This document shows positions 34,710-48,007 of a DNA stretch of 64,000 bases, piece after piece. The position numbers and the translations under genes were made by a program. Location of the stretch: NCBI RefSeq assembly GCF_949628265.1, contig NC_088786.1, positions 33,315,681 through 33,379,680 of the forward strand, in the 5' to 3' direction. Positions within the stretch are counted from its first letter, which is position 1; the number at the start of each line of letters is the position of its first letter. Origin of the DNA: Cloeon dipterum (lineage: Eukaryota; Arthropoda; Insecta; Ephemeroptera; Baetidae). Below the pieces are notes generated by a model. It was not told where the DNA came from and searched no databases. It saw only the letters and a program-made list of their open reading frames with translations.

Positions 34710-37700
34710 TTACTCAAGAAGTGCCGCTTTAGGTTTTGTGTTACGCTCGCACAGATCTATAATACCAGAGAGGAGAGACGACCGCTGGTCTAGTGACAGT
34801 GCAGGGTAGCAGCGGTCAATGTGAATTCTAGCACTCTCCACTACCTGCAATATAAATTAAATGCATTACGACCGAAACCACTTCATTTCAAAATTACCTT
34901 TTCAAGATAAGTGACAGTGGAATTGGGGAAAGTCGGCTGGTCGAACGGCACAACAGCACTACCTTGATCATGGTCCATTTGCAAGAAGACATCTTCAATT
35001 CTGCGCAACAGACTTTCGCTGTAACTCTGGCTAGGCGCCACCATTACAGGGAATTGGTACGGTTTCGTGTCTCCCTCTTCCTCTGTCATGGTCAAGCACC
35101 TGGAGATGAAATTTAACTGATTATATCAAAATATCACGCAATAATTCGTCATTACTTGTAACTGGAAGCCAAGGTTTTGTTGCCATTGTAGTAAGGCGCG
35201 ACAATCATCCCCACAAATGGAGCATCAGTCTTTTCGAACCAGTTCTGGACTCGCACTTGCGTTTCCATGTCTTGCACAGATGGATTTGGCAGGAAGGTGG
35301 GATGTGAGTGGTACCAACCAACCACTTCCAAGCCAGCGTACTGGATTACCTCGCTTGCTTCTGTTTGAGACACTGAAAGCAAATTTCCACCCAGAAATTA
35401 ATTTTATTCCTTTATAATCACAGCTGAAATACATTTAAAATTGGCAAAGAAAAAAACATTGACAAATTTGATTTATTTGTTATTCATGCTGCTTCTATTG
35501 TGAGTCAAATTAAAATTTACCTGGGCACATGTCGCATTGTACTCCGGTGCTCTGGCTTTTGCAAGCAACTGCCCTTGAGATGTGTAGCTTTTTAGTCCTT
35601 GCGTCAAAGCTGCCACCCAAAAGGCCGATGACCTCTGACCTGCTTGAATGTGCGTGAACGTCCATCAAGAGCAGAGCTCCAATGTCAAGAATGACGGAGA
35701 AGGGCGCCTGCAAAAAATACGTTATCTTTGTTCTCAACTGGTGTTGCAACAAAGCTTACTTTGTGGTGGTCAGAAAACTTGTGGCAGTAGACCAGCCTGT
35801 GGTGTTCGTTTTGGGGACTCTTCTTGCCTTTGCCGCATTTGGTGTTTGATTGCTCTTTGTACACTTTGGTGAGGATGGCACTACCATGCTCGTCGTGGGT
35901 GATGGTGTAGCCTCCTTCTCCATCAGAGTCCTAATGTACATGTCAAAATTAAATCAAATTACTTAAAAATGGCATGTCTTTGTTGTGATACTTTTGTTTG
36001 AAAATTCCAAATCACAAAGGAAGGAACTTCTACAATTTATAAGCTACATTTCCTTTGATTTATTGCAAGCCAACAAATAATAACAGCTTTGAAAATATTA
36101 AAATAAAGTTGAAATTTGACTTTAACCCGCAAGGGATTTTTTAAACAAGCCTATGACACAATAACTTAGAATACGGATGAGAAATTAAATTTACAAACCA
36201 TTTGCTCTACCCGTTTCTTCCTTGGTCTCGTTCCATCAGATCTCAAAGTCAATGGCTTGGACTCCATCCTCACTTTGGCCGCCACACTGACAACTTTCTT
36301 GTTTCCCGTGGGTATGACAATTGGCTTGTACATAGCTTGCTCTGGAAAATATAAGTCAGGAATCACTGCCATTACAGGAAGATTGGTAAATATACCGCAT
36401 CCAAAGTTGATGGCGCCAATTTGCTCCAGGTACGCGTGTATTCTTCCAATCGCATTTACGTCACCACAATTTTTCAGACCATTTCGTACTTGAGTTTTAC
36501 TCACAAAAGTAGGTTTGCAATCCTTCCAGATTTCCAAAATGTGATTTCTGATCTGTAATTCAGACAACGCGTTATTAATTAAAACCTAATGAACCACGAA
36601 TATTCGTACCTTCAGGTATCGAGCAGGTGTTTTAGTTGGCCGTCCAGTGAAAAACTCAAAGTGGACAGCTTTTTCCTCATCAGTGATGACGTCTAGGTCC
36701 ATGACCAACTCTTGGGTGGGAATTGAAAAGTTGAAAACCTTCTCTGTTTCTACAGGCGGCTTTTCTTCATAGTCATAGCTAACTTTATCTTCTAGATCAG
36801 ACTTTGACTCACACTTTACTTCTATTTCCGGCTCCTGCACAATTGGCACACTTTGAGCAGCAGACTCCACTTGGTCACTTGTAACAGTCACTTTAGGTAA
36901 CATTAAATCACCCCCCTCATCGTCATCAATGTCAATTTCACTATCCTCAGAGTCCTCTGTCGACTTTTGGATTCGGATCAATTCCTCCCCTTCAGATACG
37001 AAAATTATTGGGCCAGTGGGTTTTCTTTCATCTATACTCTCAGTGATGATAGATTCCAGGATTTCTTCCTCCTCTTCTGGACAAATACCTGGATCTGGTG
37101 GCTCCTGTTCTGCCACTGGCACCATCAAGCTTTCCGTTTTCTTTGGCCTGCCTTTCTTTGTTGGAAATTTCAATTGTACTTTTGCAGACCTTGGCTTGTT
37201 AACCTGAGTTGGTCTCAGGCTGTTAGCCACCTTTTTCTGCCTTTTCGCAGGTGGACTTGGCGATGTAGGCGACGTGTCTACAAAATCAATTTCATCATGA
37301 CTACTCTGATTTGTGTTAATAAATTTATAAATACCTATGACTGTCAGTTGGGCTGTTGTGACAACAGAAATGACCTCCTCCATCGAAGCTGGGATAGCCA
37401 TGTCATCATACAATTCGGTGTAAGTGAAACTTGGCGTTGTTTTCGACTCAACGTCCAGCGAGGTAGACTCGATGACTTCCTCTTCGTGCTCAGACGACTC
37501 AGACACTCTGAATGCTTCACTTAGACCCATGATTGCCGCCTGGGATCGGACCTGAAGCGGTGTTTTCGTCCCGACAAACTGGGACACTCTGGTCCAGCTC
37601 CTTCCGAACAGTTCCTGGAACAAAATCTTAGAACCACGAAAGCAAACGGGCTAATTATATGCATTACTGTGCCTTTCTCCAAGAGACTCTTCTCCCTCTC

Positions 37701-38350
37701 TGACCAGCTGTCGTGTTCCTCCCAAGGACTGGTGAGGCTGGACCTCTCCTCGGTGACCGCCGGTGAGCACCTCTGCCGCTCATCCAGGGTGGGCGACAGC
37801 CAACAGTGCTGGGACGACTCGAGCAGCCAAGACGGGTTGATGCAGTCCTGCAAAAGCTGGTCGGCACTCTGTGCGCCCAAAACGCTTCCATCGTAGCATG
37901 AACTTCTGCAAAAAAATTAATAAAGTCTTAGCTCTTTTCGGCTCTTTACAAAGTCGCAATGCACATAGTAGGAAATTTTAAAAACGATCAACAAATGTAT
38001 GCGGTTTACTCTGTCATAGGATTTATACATATTTAACGCTATATTTTCAGTAAACTGATGAAAAAAATTTAGTTGTGGAGAAGAAAACTAGTGCTTTCAT
38101 CATTAAACACTGCCAAAAATTACAACATTAGAAAATAAACAAACTGACAGTCCGCGTCACCGCCCTGTTTGTAACTCGTTGGTAATTTATATAAACTCAG
38201 TTAGTAGTCACAAAAATACGATATACTTGAAAAATGATAAGTGTATTACAGATTGCATAGATTGGAAACGAACATTCTGCTGTCTTCCTTTTGGAAAAGG
38301 TTTTCAAAAGGAAAATCTCCGAGAATATCAACTTCGTCCTCGTCCGCCAT
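34710..38350 (-). CDS. MYSM1: Histone H2A deubiquitinase MYSM1
   Basis: MYSM1 (2A-DUB) is a nuclear JAMM-type metalloprotease that removes ubiquitin from histone H2A. Eleven exons close in frame: 38350-38250, 37905-37668, 37614-37335, 37277-36610, 36552-36396, 36341-36199, 35930-35760, 35707-35521, 35372-35156, 35099-34898 and 34844-34710. They give 832 residues, against about 830 in vertebrates. Domains in order: N-terminal acidic [13 protein letters not shown]; a SANT domain ([12 protein letters not shown]...[16 protein letters not shown]); a long acidic linker; a SWIRM domain ([16 protein letters not shown] ... [16 protein letters not shown]); and an MPN+ domain with Glu in SEVIGLLGG and the complete zinc motif [14 protein letters not shown]. 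All catalytic residues are present. Exon 1 was assigned from phase and donor, slightly less surely than the rest. Confidence 0.93.
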
Positions 38351-38847
38351 GTTTGCCTTCTCCTGAGAATAAAGATTCAAACGCAAGAGGCGCCAAACAC
38401 ACATGCAAACACTACCACCTTAAGGCATACAGTATTATAGCGAAAATAATACCGTTGCTAAACCGAGACAATTAAGAAGAGTTTTAGTTTTGTTTAACAA
38501 AATTTTATTCTGATTTAAGGAAGCAAATAACCTCAGACATCTTGCTCTTAAAAAATAGCTCAAAATATAATGTTATCTTAAACCTCTTTTATCAATTTAA
38601 GCATACAAATTTTTATTTTCTCACAGAAAATACGCTCATAACTCTAGTTTTGATTGGAACCACTCGTTTGCGACAAAAATTATTCAAATGACAAACAATT
38701 GTTTAGTAATTTGATATTTATACATTAAATAAATTTATTCATTAAATTGCTTGAAAATCTAAGTTTAAACCAATGAAGACAATCAGCAGTTAAGTTTAAG
38801 AAGTACAAACATTTTTATTCTTCCCCCAATGAATGCAATTGAACATC
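38351..38847. other. Short spacer between CTH paralogue 2 and MYSM1
   Basis: About 500 bp of AT-rich DNA: the 3' flank of CTH paralogue 2 and the upstream region of MYSM1, both on the minus strand. No gene seen. Confidence 0.5.
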
Positions 38848-40758
<1,911 letters not shown>

Positions 40759-41626
40759 GTTACTCTTGCAGCAATCAAATGAACACTAAAAAGACTTTTT
40801 CTGTACACGGTCGCAAGATTGATGACCCCTCATTTGTATCAGAAACCTTGAGTACGAAAATTGATAAGATTTGTTGCTGAGCTGAGACACATAAAAATCA
40901 ATTGGGAGGAGCGCAGCTATAATCATACCATCAAAATATCCAAGAATAGAAACGAATAAAGATAATTCTTTTCAGCGCTCTTGAAAATCGACGAATATTG
41001 ACTTCATTTAAAAAAAATAAGTATTTAAATAAATATCTTTGGTCTCATCAAGAGGGATGAAAACTCAGGAATGGAAAAAGGAAATAGCGATGCGCGAAGA
41101 CCACCCGCAGATATTGGACGAAAATGTGTTGAGAGCCAAATGGTGCCATATTATGTGAGCATGCGAGAAGAGGTAATATCACGCGTACTCGAGTGAAATC
41201 GTTAAATCTGTTTAATATTCGGCCGTTTTGTAAACAGAAAAATCGAAAAGTGTGCTCGCGCCCGCGTCGGTCCGCTCGCATTATGAATACACTTACGGCT
41301 GAGGTTATTTTCTTTGTTCTATTTTCGTGCATGAGTGATGTTTTGTGAAACTCAAGAACCTTGTTAGTAAGTAACACACTCTCTTACAAAGTGCTTTTAA
41401 CACCCTGGCAACATCTTTTTATTGCAGCTGCGTTGGATTCCGTGTTATTATTTGTTTTCATAGCTAAGAGCGGAATTTTCATCTAATTTACGAGGGCTTG
41501 TGAACTCGAATTTCCTCCCGCACGCACGCAGCACACGTGTTTTCCGCACGCCGAAATCGAAGCAATGCGAGCCTTGCGCTTCTGGTCATCCTCAGATCGC
41601 GTTTCAAATTCAATTAGCAATCGACA

Positions 41627-41683
<57 letters not shown>

Positions 41684-44199
41684 CTTCGTCGCAGAAATAA
41701 GATGAGAGCGACACAAGTATATTTTCAGCGCCGCTTCTTGCTGGCGATCTCGGGCGCGATTTTAAATCAATCTGGCGCTCCGGTTACCAGAGAGAGAAAA
41801 GCAGAGCAGTCGGAGCGTTTGATTTAAGACATTTGTCGGCAGGGACGTGAAAGACGGTTTACACTCTGAATACCATCCGACCCGATATTATCTATCCCGC
41901 ATTGGTAAGAAATAGATAATTAAAACTAGCACAAATTTAACTGGACAAATAAAAGTCACGCTGAAATCACCAAAATATTTAGAGAGAGATATTTTAAAAA
42001 TATCTCTATAATCAGTTTCTACCATTTCCTCGAATGTGATAAGAACACTTTGACACTGTGCCAAGCCGCCAAAGCAAAGACTAGCAATGAACCTGTGATT
42101 TAATTATTGTATATGCCTGTTGTTGTACACCCGTGGTGTCTAATAAATATTTCATTCATATTTTAAAAAGGAAAATGTGGAGTTTGAATGTTCAGAGGAT
42201 CGGTGGCTCTGATATTTTGATAACAAGGGTCGATTAACGGAAGAATTAAATATTTATTTGCCCTTTTTGGATAGCTAAAAAGATGCTCTTTGATTTTTAT
42301 GAAGATAATAAATTGAGTTAAGATATTGTTAATTATATTTTCCGCTTGCTTTAGGCAAAACCCCTATTAAATAAAAAATTATTTCAGATTAATAGCTTTT
42401 TTCTGAAAGCAAATTCAAAGTCAGGTTGGGTAGTACATTTAAATTCGTCCTGGTTCCGGCAAAAATGCGCAACGTTCAACAAACACCCAAATTTTCATTG
42501 TCGAATTGATTGTTGACCTTTTCTTGCAACAGGAAATTCGCGTTTGGTTGTTGAAAGTTACGAAATTTTGCCGGGACGAATTATTTTTACGATTTCTCCA
42601 AAATTGTGCTGAGAATTTGTTTTTTTCACGCCCCTCGCGTATGTTTGTGCTAGGTGCTGAGCATGAGACAGACGATTCACACCCGGCAAAACAGCGCTGC
42701 GAATTCTTTAAAGAGCGACTACTGCCTGATGGCCAACCGCGGTGCATTAATAACTAAAAGACGGTGTCGGATTTTAGCCTTACAAAATAACAGGTGCTAC
42801 TTTTCCTTTCTGAAATGAATATTGAAAACAAAACTGGTCTAGCTTGCACAACTCCGGGTCAAAATTAGTGCACGTGCGTCCGTTAAACAAAAATTAAAAA
42901 AAAAACCAGCACCCGCTATTTTTAGAAAAGGAAGCGCAATAATTAATTTTGAGGTAATGAGGGTTATTAATTGTTTTCTAGCAGTGAACACAATGTCTGT
43001 ATTCTTGTTTCAAGAGACCCACTCGTTCTTCTCATATCTTCATCAGCGGCGTCGAGATTTCACGTTTGACAGAGACAAATTAATAAATCCGCCGCCGGGC
43101 GACTATATTGAGTTTCGAAACTTGTAGCCGTTTGTGCCGGTGCTGTTGTTTTCATTTATAACACGACAGACCGACATGACGTGCATACATCACATCTTTT
43201 TGAAGTGGCAGAGTCAACGCGGATTTGGACGCGTGCTTCTTTTTTGCCCGAGTGCATCTCTTCAAGCTTAAGTGCCACTCATTCAGCGATCATCATCATG
43301 CGGTGAATGAAAAATGAGTTAATCTGCATCCTAGAAATTATTCATGTGAACAATTCAAATTTATCCACAGAGGCTAAGCATAGCTGATTTTTAACTAAAA
43401 TATGAATTAAGCATGAACATTGTAAATGATCGCACTTGAGACAAGCGAGTTGTAGGTGTTGACAATGTATAAAGGCGCACTTCCTGCGAGGGGAGCAGGA
43501 GCATGTCATGATGAATGTTAATGGTTGCAATTGTATGATTGTATACACCCAGAGCAGAGAAGTTATTAAGCTTCAAGGTTCGATGTGCAAAAAGTTATAC
43601 AAAAATAAGCAAGGGCTCTCTCTAAAAATTAATAATTTAAACACACGTGTTTCTCTTAGAGAGTGTTGATGAATATTGTGTAGTCCTCAAATGAATGTTT
43701 TATCTCGCTGATGACAGCCAAAAACTGTCATTCAGGCGTGAAAAGTTTTTCTTGCTTTACCCTTGTCAGCACTATTTTTAAATAGACACATACAACGCAG
43801 TTCATTTAGACTCATAGAAAATACTAATTTGCTTTCAACCCTATTATCCACATCGTTGCATAAAAATAATTTAATCGATCCCATTTGAAACGAGATGATG
43901 TAAATTTATTTAAATTGAACTTAATTGAGACTTTTCCATAGAGACAGGGATAAATACTTAATAATGCCTTTTTAGTTTAAATTGAATCATGATTTTTGGG
44001 TTAAAGATAATTGCACGTTGAAGTGTAATCAAAGTAACACTGGACTGAGTAAGAAGTAAGTCGACGGAGCGCAGCATTAAGATGGGAGGAGGGGCTTAGC
44101 GGGAGCGAAAAGATGAGGGATGTTCTGTCTCTGGACCACTTTTAGTTCACTTTGTGTTTCTGTCTCATCGTGACACGCTGCATTTGTAGTCAACTCTAA
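40759..44199. other. Intergenic region between CTH paralogue 2 and the DM-domain gene
   Basis: About 3.4 kb with no supported gene; it separates two divergent genes and so contains both upstream regions. It holds one long CT microsatellite. Scattered AT-rich blocks and short GC-richer blocks (for example 42440-42760, open on both strands but without family resemblance) look non-coding. Confidence 0.45.
41629..41679 (+). repeat. (CT)n microsatellite, ~25 units
   Basis: Uninterrupted CT dinucleotide run of about 51 bp. Read on the other strand it is a GA run, a GAGA-factor type site in insects. Confidence 0.95.
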
Positions 44200-46384
44200 A
44201 TGCTATCTGCGAACACAAATCTTGAATCTACAGGCTCTCTGTAAGTAACCCATACAAAATAATCAACTTTTATTATAAATGCTTGAAACACATTCCCTAT
44301 TTTTATTAAATTATTTTGCTATTACAAGATTATTACTTGATTTCGATCCACTTTTTAAATAGTATGATGTGATATAAATAATTTTTCTTAGTTTTATTCA
44401 AAATGAATACAATCAATTCGCAGGGCGGCATCAAGCGTGGCGCAGAACAAGCAAAGCCACAGAAGTGGCGTGTTGCGAACGCCGAAATGTGCGAGGTGCC
44501 GCAACCACGGGGTAATCTCAGGCCTCAAAGGACACAAACGACTCTGCAGGTGGAGGGAATGCAGGTGTGCGAGCTGCCTGCTGGTCGTCGAGCGCCAAAG
44601 GGTCATGGCTGCACAGGTCGCTCTCCGAAGGTAATAATTCTTTTTATAATTCTAGTCTGTTGGACGCAGAAATGCATTTTCCCTATTAAGAAAATAAGGG
44701 TTTCCTATTGATCCAATTTTTTTGCCAGTTTTCTGTTAAATAATAAAGCTAAACTTTGTAAGTCTCCGCTAAAACATTTCATTGATGAGAGAAATACGTT
44801 TAGGCAGCAGACGAGCGAGGAAAATAGCGGGCGGCCCGGAACAAGGTCCGTCGAGGCATTGTTGGCGCAGAAAAGAAGCTGCCAGGCTCGGCTCAGGACA
44901 CTACAGAGGTCTTCTACTTTGGCGAGGGACCTGCTAATTCAGTCTTCAGGTGAGTTTGAAAATTCTATAGCTGCATTTGAGCAGTTTCCCTGGGTAAAAA
45001 GTTGGTTGCTGATTTTTAAAATACTATAAAGTGTCATAATATCACACCAATTTAGATAATTTAATTTTTTTTTTCAAACACGAAAATTTCACTTTACGAA
45101 ATAGCTCCGCATCAAAGATTGTATCAGTGTTGATAGAGAGCAAGGCATAAAAGTCCATGTGTTTTTGGTTTCCTGTGTTGGCGCGTTATGTGCAAACGCA
45201 AACGCCACCCGTTGCAAAAAGTCGAGCACTTGATGGCATGTGCAAAAACTACGCTATGTTGTTTTGAATGATGCAACATTTTGCTAAGTTGCAATCTCTT
45301 TTCCTTTAGCCAGTTTTTTCTTCGTAGAATATTAAAGAAAACAAAAAGGTTTTTCGTCGAATAATTATTAAGTACTATAAAAGCTGTTAATTTGATAAGT
45401 GAATTTAATGTCACAATAGGCTTGCATCTACAAAAATGAAGCACGATTTTAAATACACGACGGACCAGGCTGTGAAATTAATTTTTCCAATTTGAAAGTA
45501 AAAATTTAAACCTTACCGGACAAGGAAGAGTAAATAAATAAATGCTTTTAGGCGTATCCGAGAATTGGAGGTGAAAATATTTGTAAAAACGGTTAAAATA
45601 GAAAACGATTTCGAGAAAATAATAGAAAACCATCAGTCACCTTTAATAATATAAAAGCATGCAAAGTCTCTCACCTTTTTCGAGTCGCGAGAGTTTATCT
45701 CAACTGGCATATTAATTTTAATCCCAGCAGCGTTTATGCTGACAAACACACGCTCAGTGTGCGATACGCATGACATTCCTCGAGTGCTCACACTTGATTT
45801 TCAGGAATTGACCTTGTCAATTTTTTCTTTTTGATTTTGTTCGCGTTTATTGATCTTTCACAACACAAAAATTACAGTTAGCAGTTCATTAAAAATGACA
45901 AGTATTAGTAACTGCAGGGACGTGCCGGACATGTGATTAAAAAATGAATTGGCGTGGTCATGCGCCGCGTAGGTAGAAAACGACATATTAAAAATATGAA
46001 GTTTCGAAGATTATTTTGGTGCTTCATTAAATTAAATAATTAAAAAAATTTCTCATCTGTGCCTAAGCAGCCTCCAGTGGAATTTCACAGCACTCGTCCC
46101 TCTTCCCGATGCAGACGATGCCAGTGCAATTTTTGAGCGATCGAGCACGCAAGAGAAGAGCGTTCGCCGACAGAGAACTGGAGGCAGTTGCGCCGCCATC
46201 GTTCCTGCTGCCACCACCTCAAATCGGCCCCGAACTGACCACGGCCAGCTTCTTCACGGCCGCCGCCCTCTTCTGGGCTTCCTCGTCCACGGCCCCCGTA
46301 CACACACAACCGCAACGGCCAACCAAAGATAACTCGAAACCGAAATTGTCCTTTTCAGTAGAGTCGATTATTGGAGTAAAGTGA
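44200..46384 (+). CDS. dmrt11E: DM-domain transcription factor, dmrt11E / DMRT2-like
   Basis: A zinc-binding DM-domain protein of the doublesex/mab-3 family, expected to bind DNA in the nucleus. Four exons: 44200-44240, 44424-44630, 44804-44949 and 46071-46384, total 708 nt, 235 residues. The start is certain in frame because a TAA stop directly precedes the ATG. The DM domain (from about residue 32) begins [20 protein letters not shown], continues with [11 protein letters not shown] and ends [17 protein letters not shown], with all zinc ligands present. No DMA domain follows, as in the dmrt11E/DMRT2 group and unlike dmrt93B/99B. Exon 3 has [17 protein letters not shown]. The C-terminus, [10 protein letters not shown], resembles an eh1-type Groucho-binding motif. 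Assignment to dmrt11E instead of another class is by eye. Confidence 0.88.
44950..46070. other. Intron 3 of the DM-domain gene
   Basis: 1.1 kb AT-rich intron, GT-AG with matching phase. No extra exon is needed to keep the frame, and none is seen. Confidence 0.7.
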
Positions 46385-46599
46385 ACTTTGGGTGGCATGA
46401 TTTGATTTGTTAATTAATTGTTGTAATGTTGAAAAACCAAACTTGTTCGACTTGGTAGATTTTTTGAATGAAATAAACTGTTTGACTATCGGTGCTTTTT
46501 AAATTAAGTCAAATATTGCATTGAAATGATTTTTTGTTATTGAATACGTGGACATTTGTAAAAAGGTAAGATTGGATAAGAAAAAAAAACAAAAGGTAC

Positions 46600-46935
46600 C
46601 GGCTCTCCAGCTTGTTGTCTGTCCCCACGTAGGTCATCAGCAGAGCCTTTACTCCGCTTTTAACCTCTCTAGGGTAACGAGTATACGAGCCTTTGAGCAT
46701 TTACCCTGGTATGCACCTCCACAGTAGTCGGCCTCGGGGTACCGCCGAGCCTTTCCTGTGAAGTTTTTTGTGCAACCCTCACGATATCGGTGTGAGGCGA
46801 CAGTTTGTTACGGGTATTCGCGGAGTTCAGGACTTAGGAGAATAGTGCCAGCCACTCTCCTTATCCTTATTCAGCCAACGCTCCCCAGTAACTCCCTGCC
46901 GACCAAGATCAATTTGTGCTCTCCTGTTTATTTGT
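46600..46935. other. Unidentified structured ~330 bp block
   Basis: A sharply bounded block of higher GC and complexity in AT-rich flanks. On the minus strand it ends with a GGTACC followed by a run of T, resembling either a Pol III terminator or a short-element tail. An internal near-palindrome (CTCGGGGTACCGCCGAG, 46734-46750) would form a hairpin. It is open for 60 codons in one minus frame (MLKGSYTRYPREVKSGVKAL), with no recognised family. It fits none of the RNase P, RNase MRP, SRP or 7SK motifs I know. A truncated SINE/LINE tail is the simplest reading; a structured ncRNA is possible. Confidence 0.4.
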
Positions 46936-47860
46936 AGCTATGACAAGAAAGCAGATGTTTATAATTTTAAAATTTCGTTTAATGTTCTTTATTTGGTGAC
47001 TTCATGAAAATATTTGAAAATGGTACCAAACGATAGCCTGAAGTTTTTGTCATTTTTTAAAATAAATATACCTTTAAATTCAAAACTATTTTTATTTTAT
47101 TTTGGGTAAAAACATGGGTAAAATAATCGTTACTTTTTCGAATGTCCCAATAGTCAATGACTTTGCCACGAACCAATAAGCCACCCCCACGCCGTCATAT
47201 GTTTCCAATGAAATAGAACGTGCAACCTGCTTCATTGGCTGCACCGCTTCTGCACCTGCAGCGGAGAGAGAGAGAGAGAGACTGCAGGGGCGGAAAGAAG
47301 TGCATCTTACTGAAAGACAAAATTACGCCAGATAATTGTTAGTTTAAGCTTTTATTGAATCTAAGAGATATTAAAAAAATAGCTGTTGTAGAAAGAATCC
47401 TCCGTTTAATTCTCAGTTTATGATTGGTCTATGCCAACTGTAATAGTTAAAAAGCTAATCTAAATAAGTTTAATTGGTCTATCTGCTCTACAAATTACAA
47501 AAAAGAAAAGGATTTCAATAAAAACTCGTTGTACAATATAATAGTTAAAAAAGTTATTTAAAAAAAGGAAATTAATAGTCCAGAATATGCAATAGTATAA
47601 AAGTTTGAAATCAATTTAATATAATTATTATGCCTCGTGCGTCGTGCGTTGAATTATTTTCTGATGGATGGGAACATACAGGGTGCAAGTGTGATTCGCG
47701 AGATGTCGCGTCGAGTACAGTGCTGTACGCGGGTTTGCACAGCAGGAGAGCAGCAGCTGCGCTTTGCTTCCCCACCCCTGGCTGCAAGCGAAGGAAGAAG
47801 AACGAAGCGGCGGGCTGCCGTCTCCCCTGCTGCCGCGACTCAAAACAGCGAGAGCGAGAG
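46936..47860. other. Spacer before the next promoter
   Basis: AT-rich with a short GA run at about 47263-47280. From about 47640 the sequence becomes GC-rich and CpG-rich, as in a promoter and 5' UTR. No gene seen. Confidence 0.45.
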
Positions 47861-47928
47861 CGAGTCAGTCACGCTACTCTTGTTTATGTTGTCGTTTCGC
47901 ATTCGCGGCGCGGACGAATTCGGCAAGG
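47861..47928 (+). promoter_or_regulatory. Candidate core promoter / 5' UTR of downstream gene
   Basis: GAGTCAGTCAC at 47863-47873 contains the insect initiator TCAGTC, 62 bp upstream of an ATG in good context (CAAGGATGG). No TATA box at -30. A match to the downstream promoter element is not convincing. Confidence 0.4.
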
Positions 47929-48007
47929 ATGGACGAGTCCGTGGAGGAGGTACCCAAGTCGCCGATGAAGAGGCTCGGCTCCACCAGGAAGCTTATCTTC
48001 TACAACA
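47929..48007 (+). CDS. First coding exon of an unidentified gene (partial)
   Basis: The ATG at 47929 opens a frame starting MDESVEEVPKSPMKRLGSTR and running 26 codons plus one base to a strong donor, A|GTAAGC, at 48007/48008 (phase 1). It follows a GC-rich upstream region with an initiator match. The peptide is acidic then basic, with proline-directed SP and TRK segments, and no signal peptide or membrane segment. I do not recognise the family. The frame stays open upstream to about 47764, so a longer N-terminus cannot be excluded. No following exon was recognised before the window ends, so intron 1 would exceed 15 kb. Confidence 0.55.

Noticed and set aside
41500-41700. Open frame ending in a serine-leucine run
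   Set aside because: The SLSLSL run is just translation of the CT microsatellite.
46600-46935. RNase P, RNase MRP, SRP or 7SK RNA gene
   Set aside because: The conserved core motifs I would expect of each are not present in either orientation, so I list the block only as unidentified.
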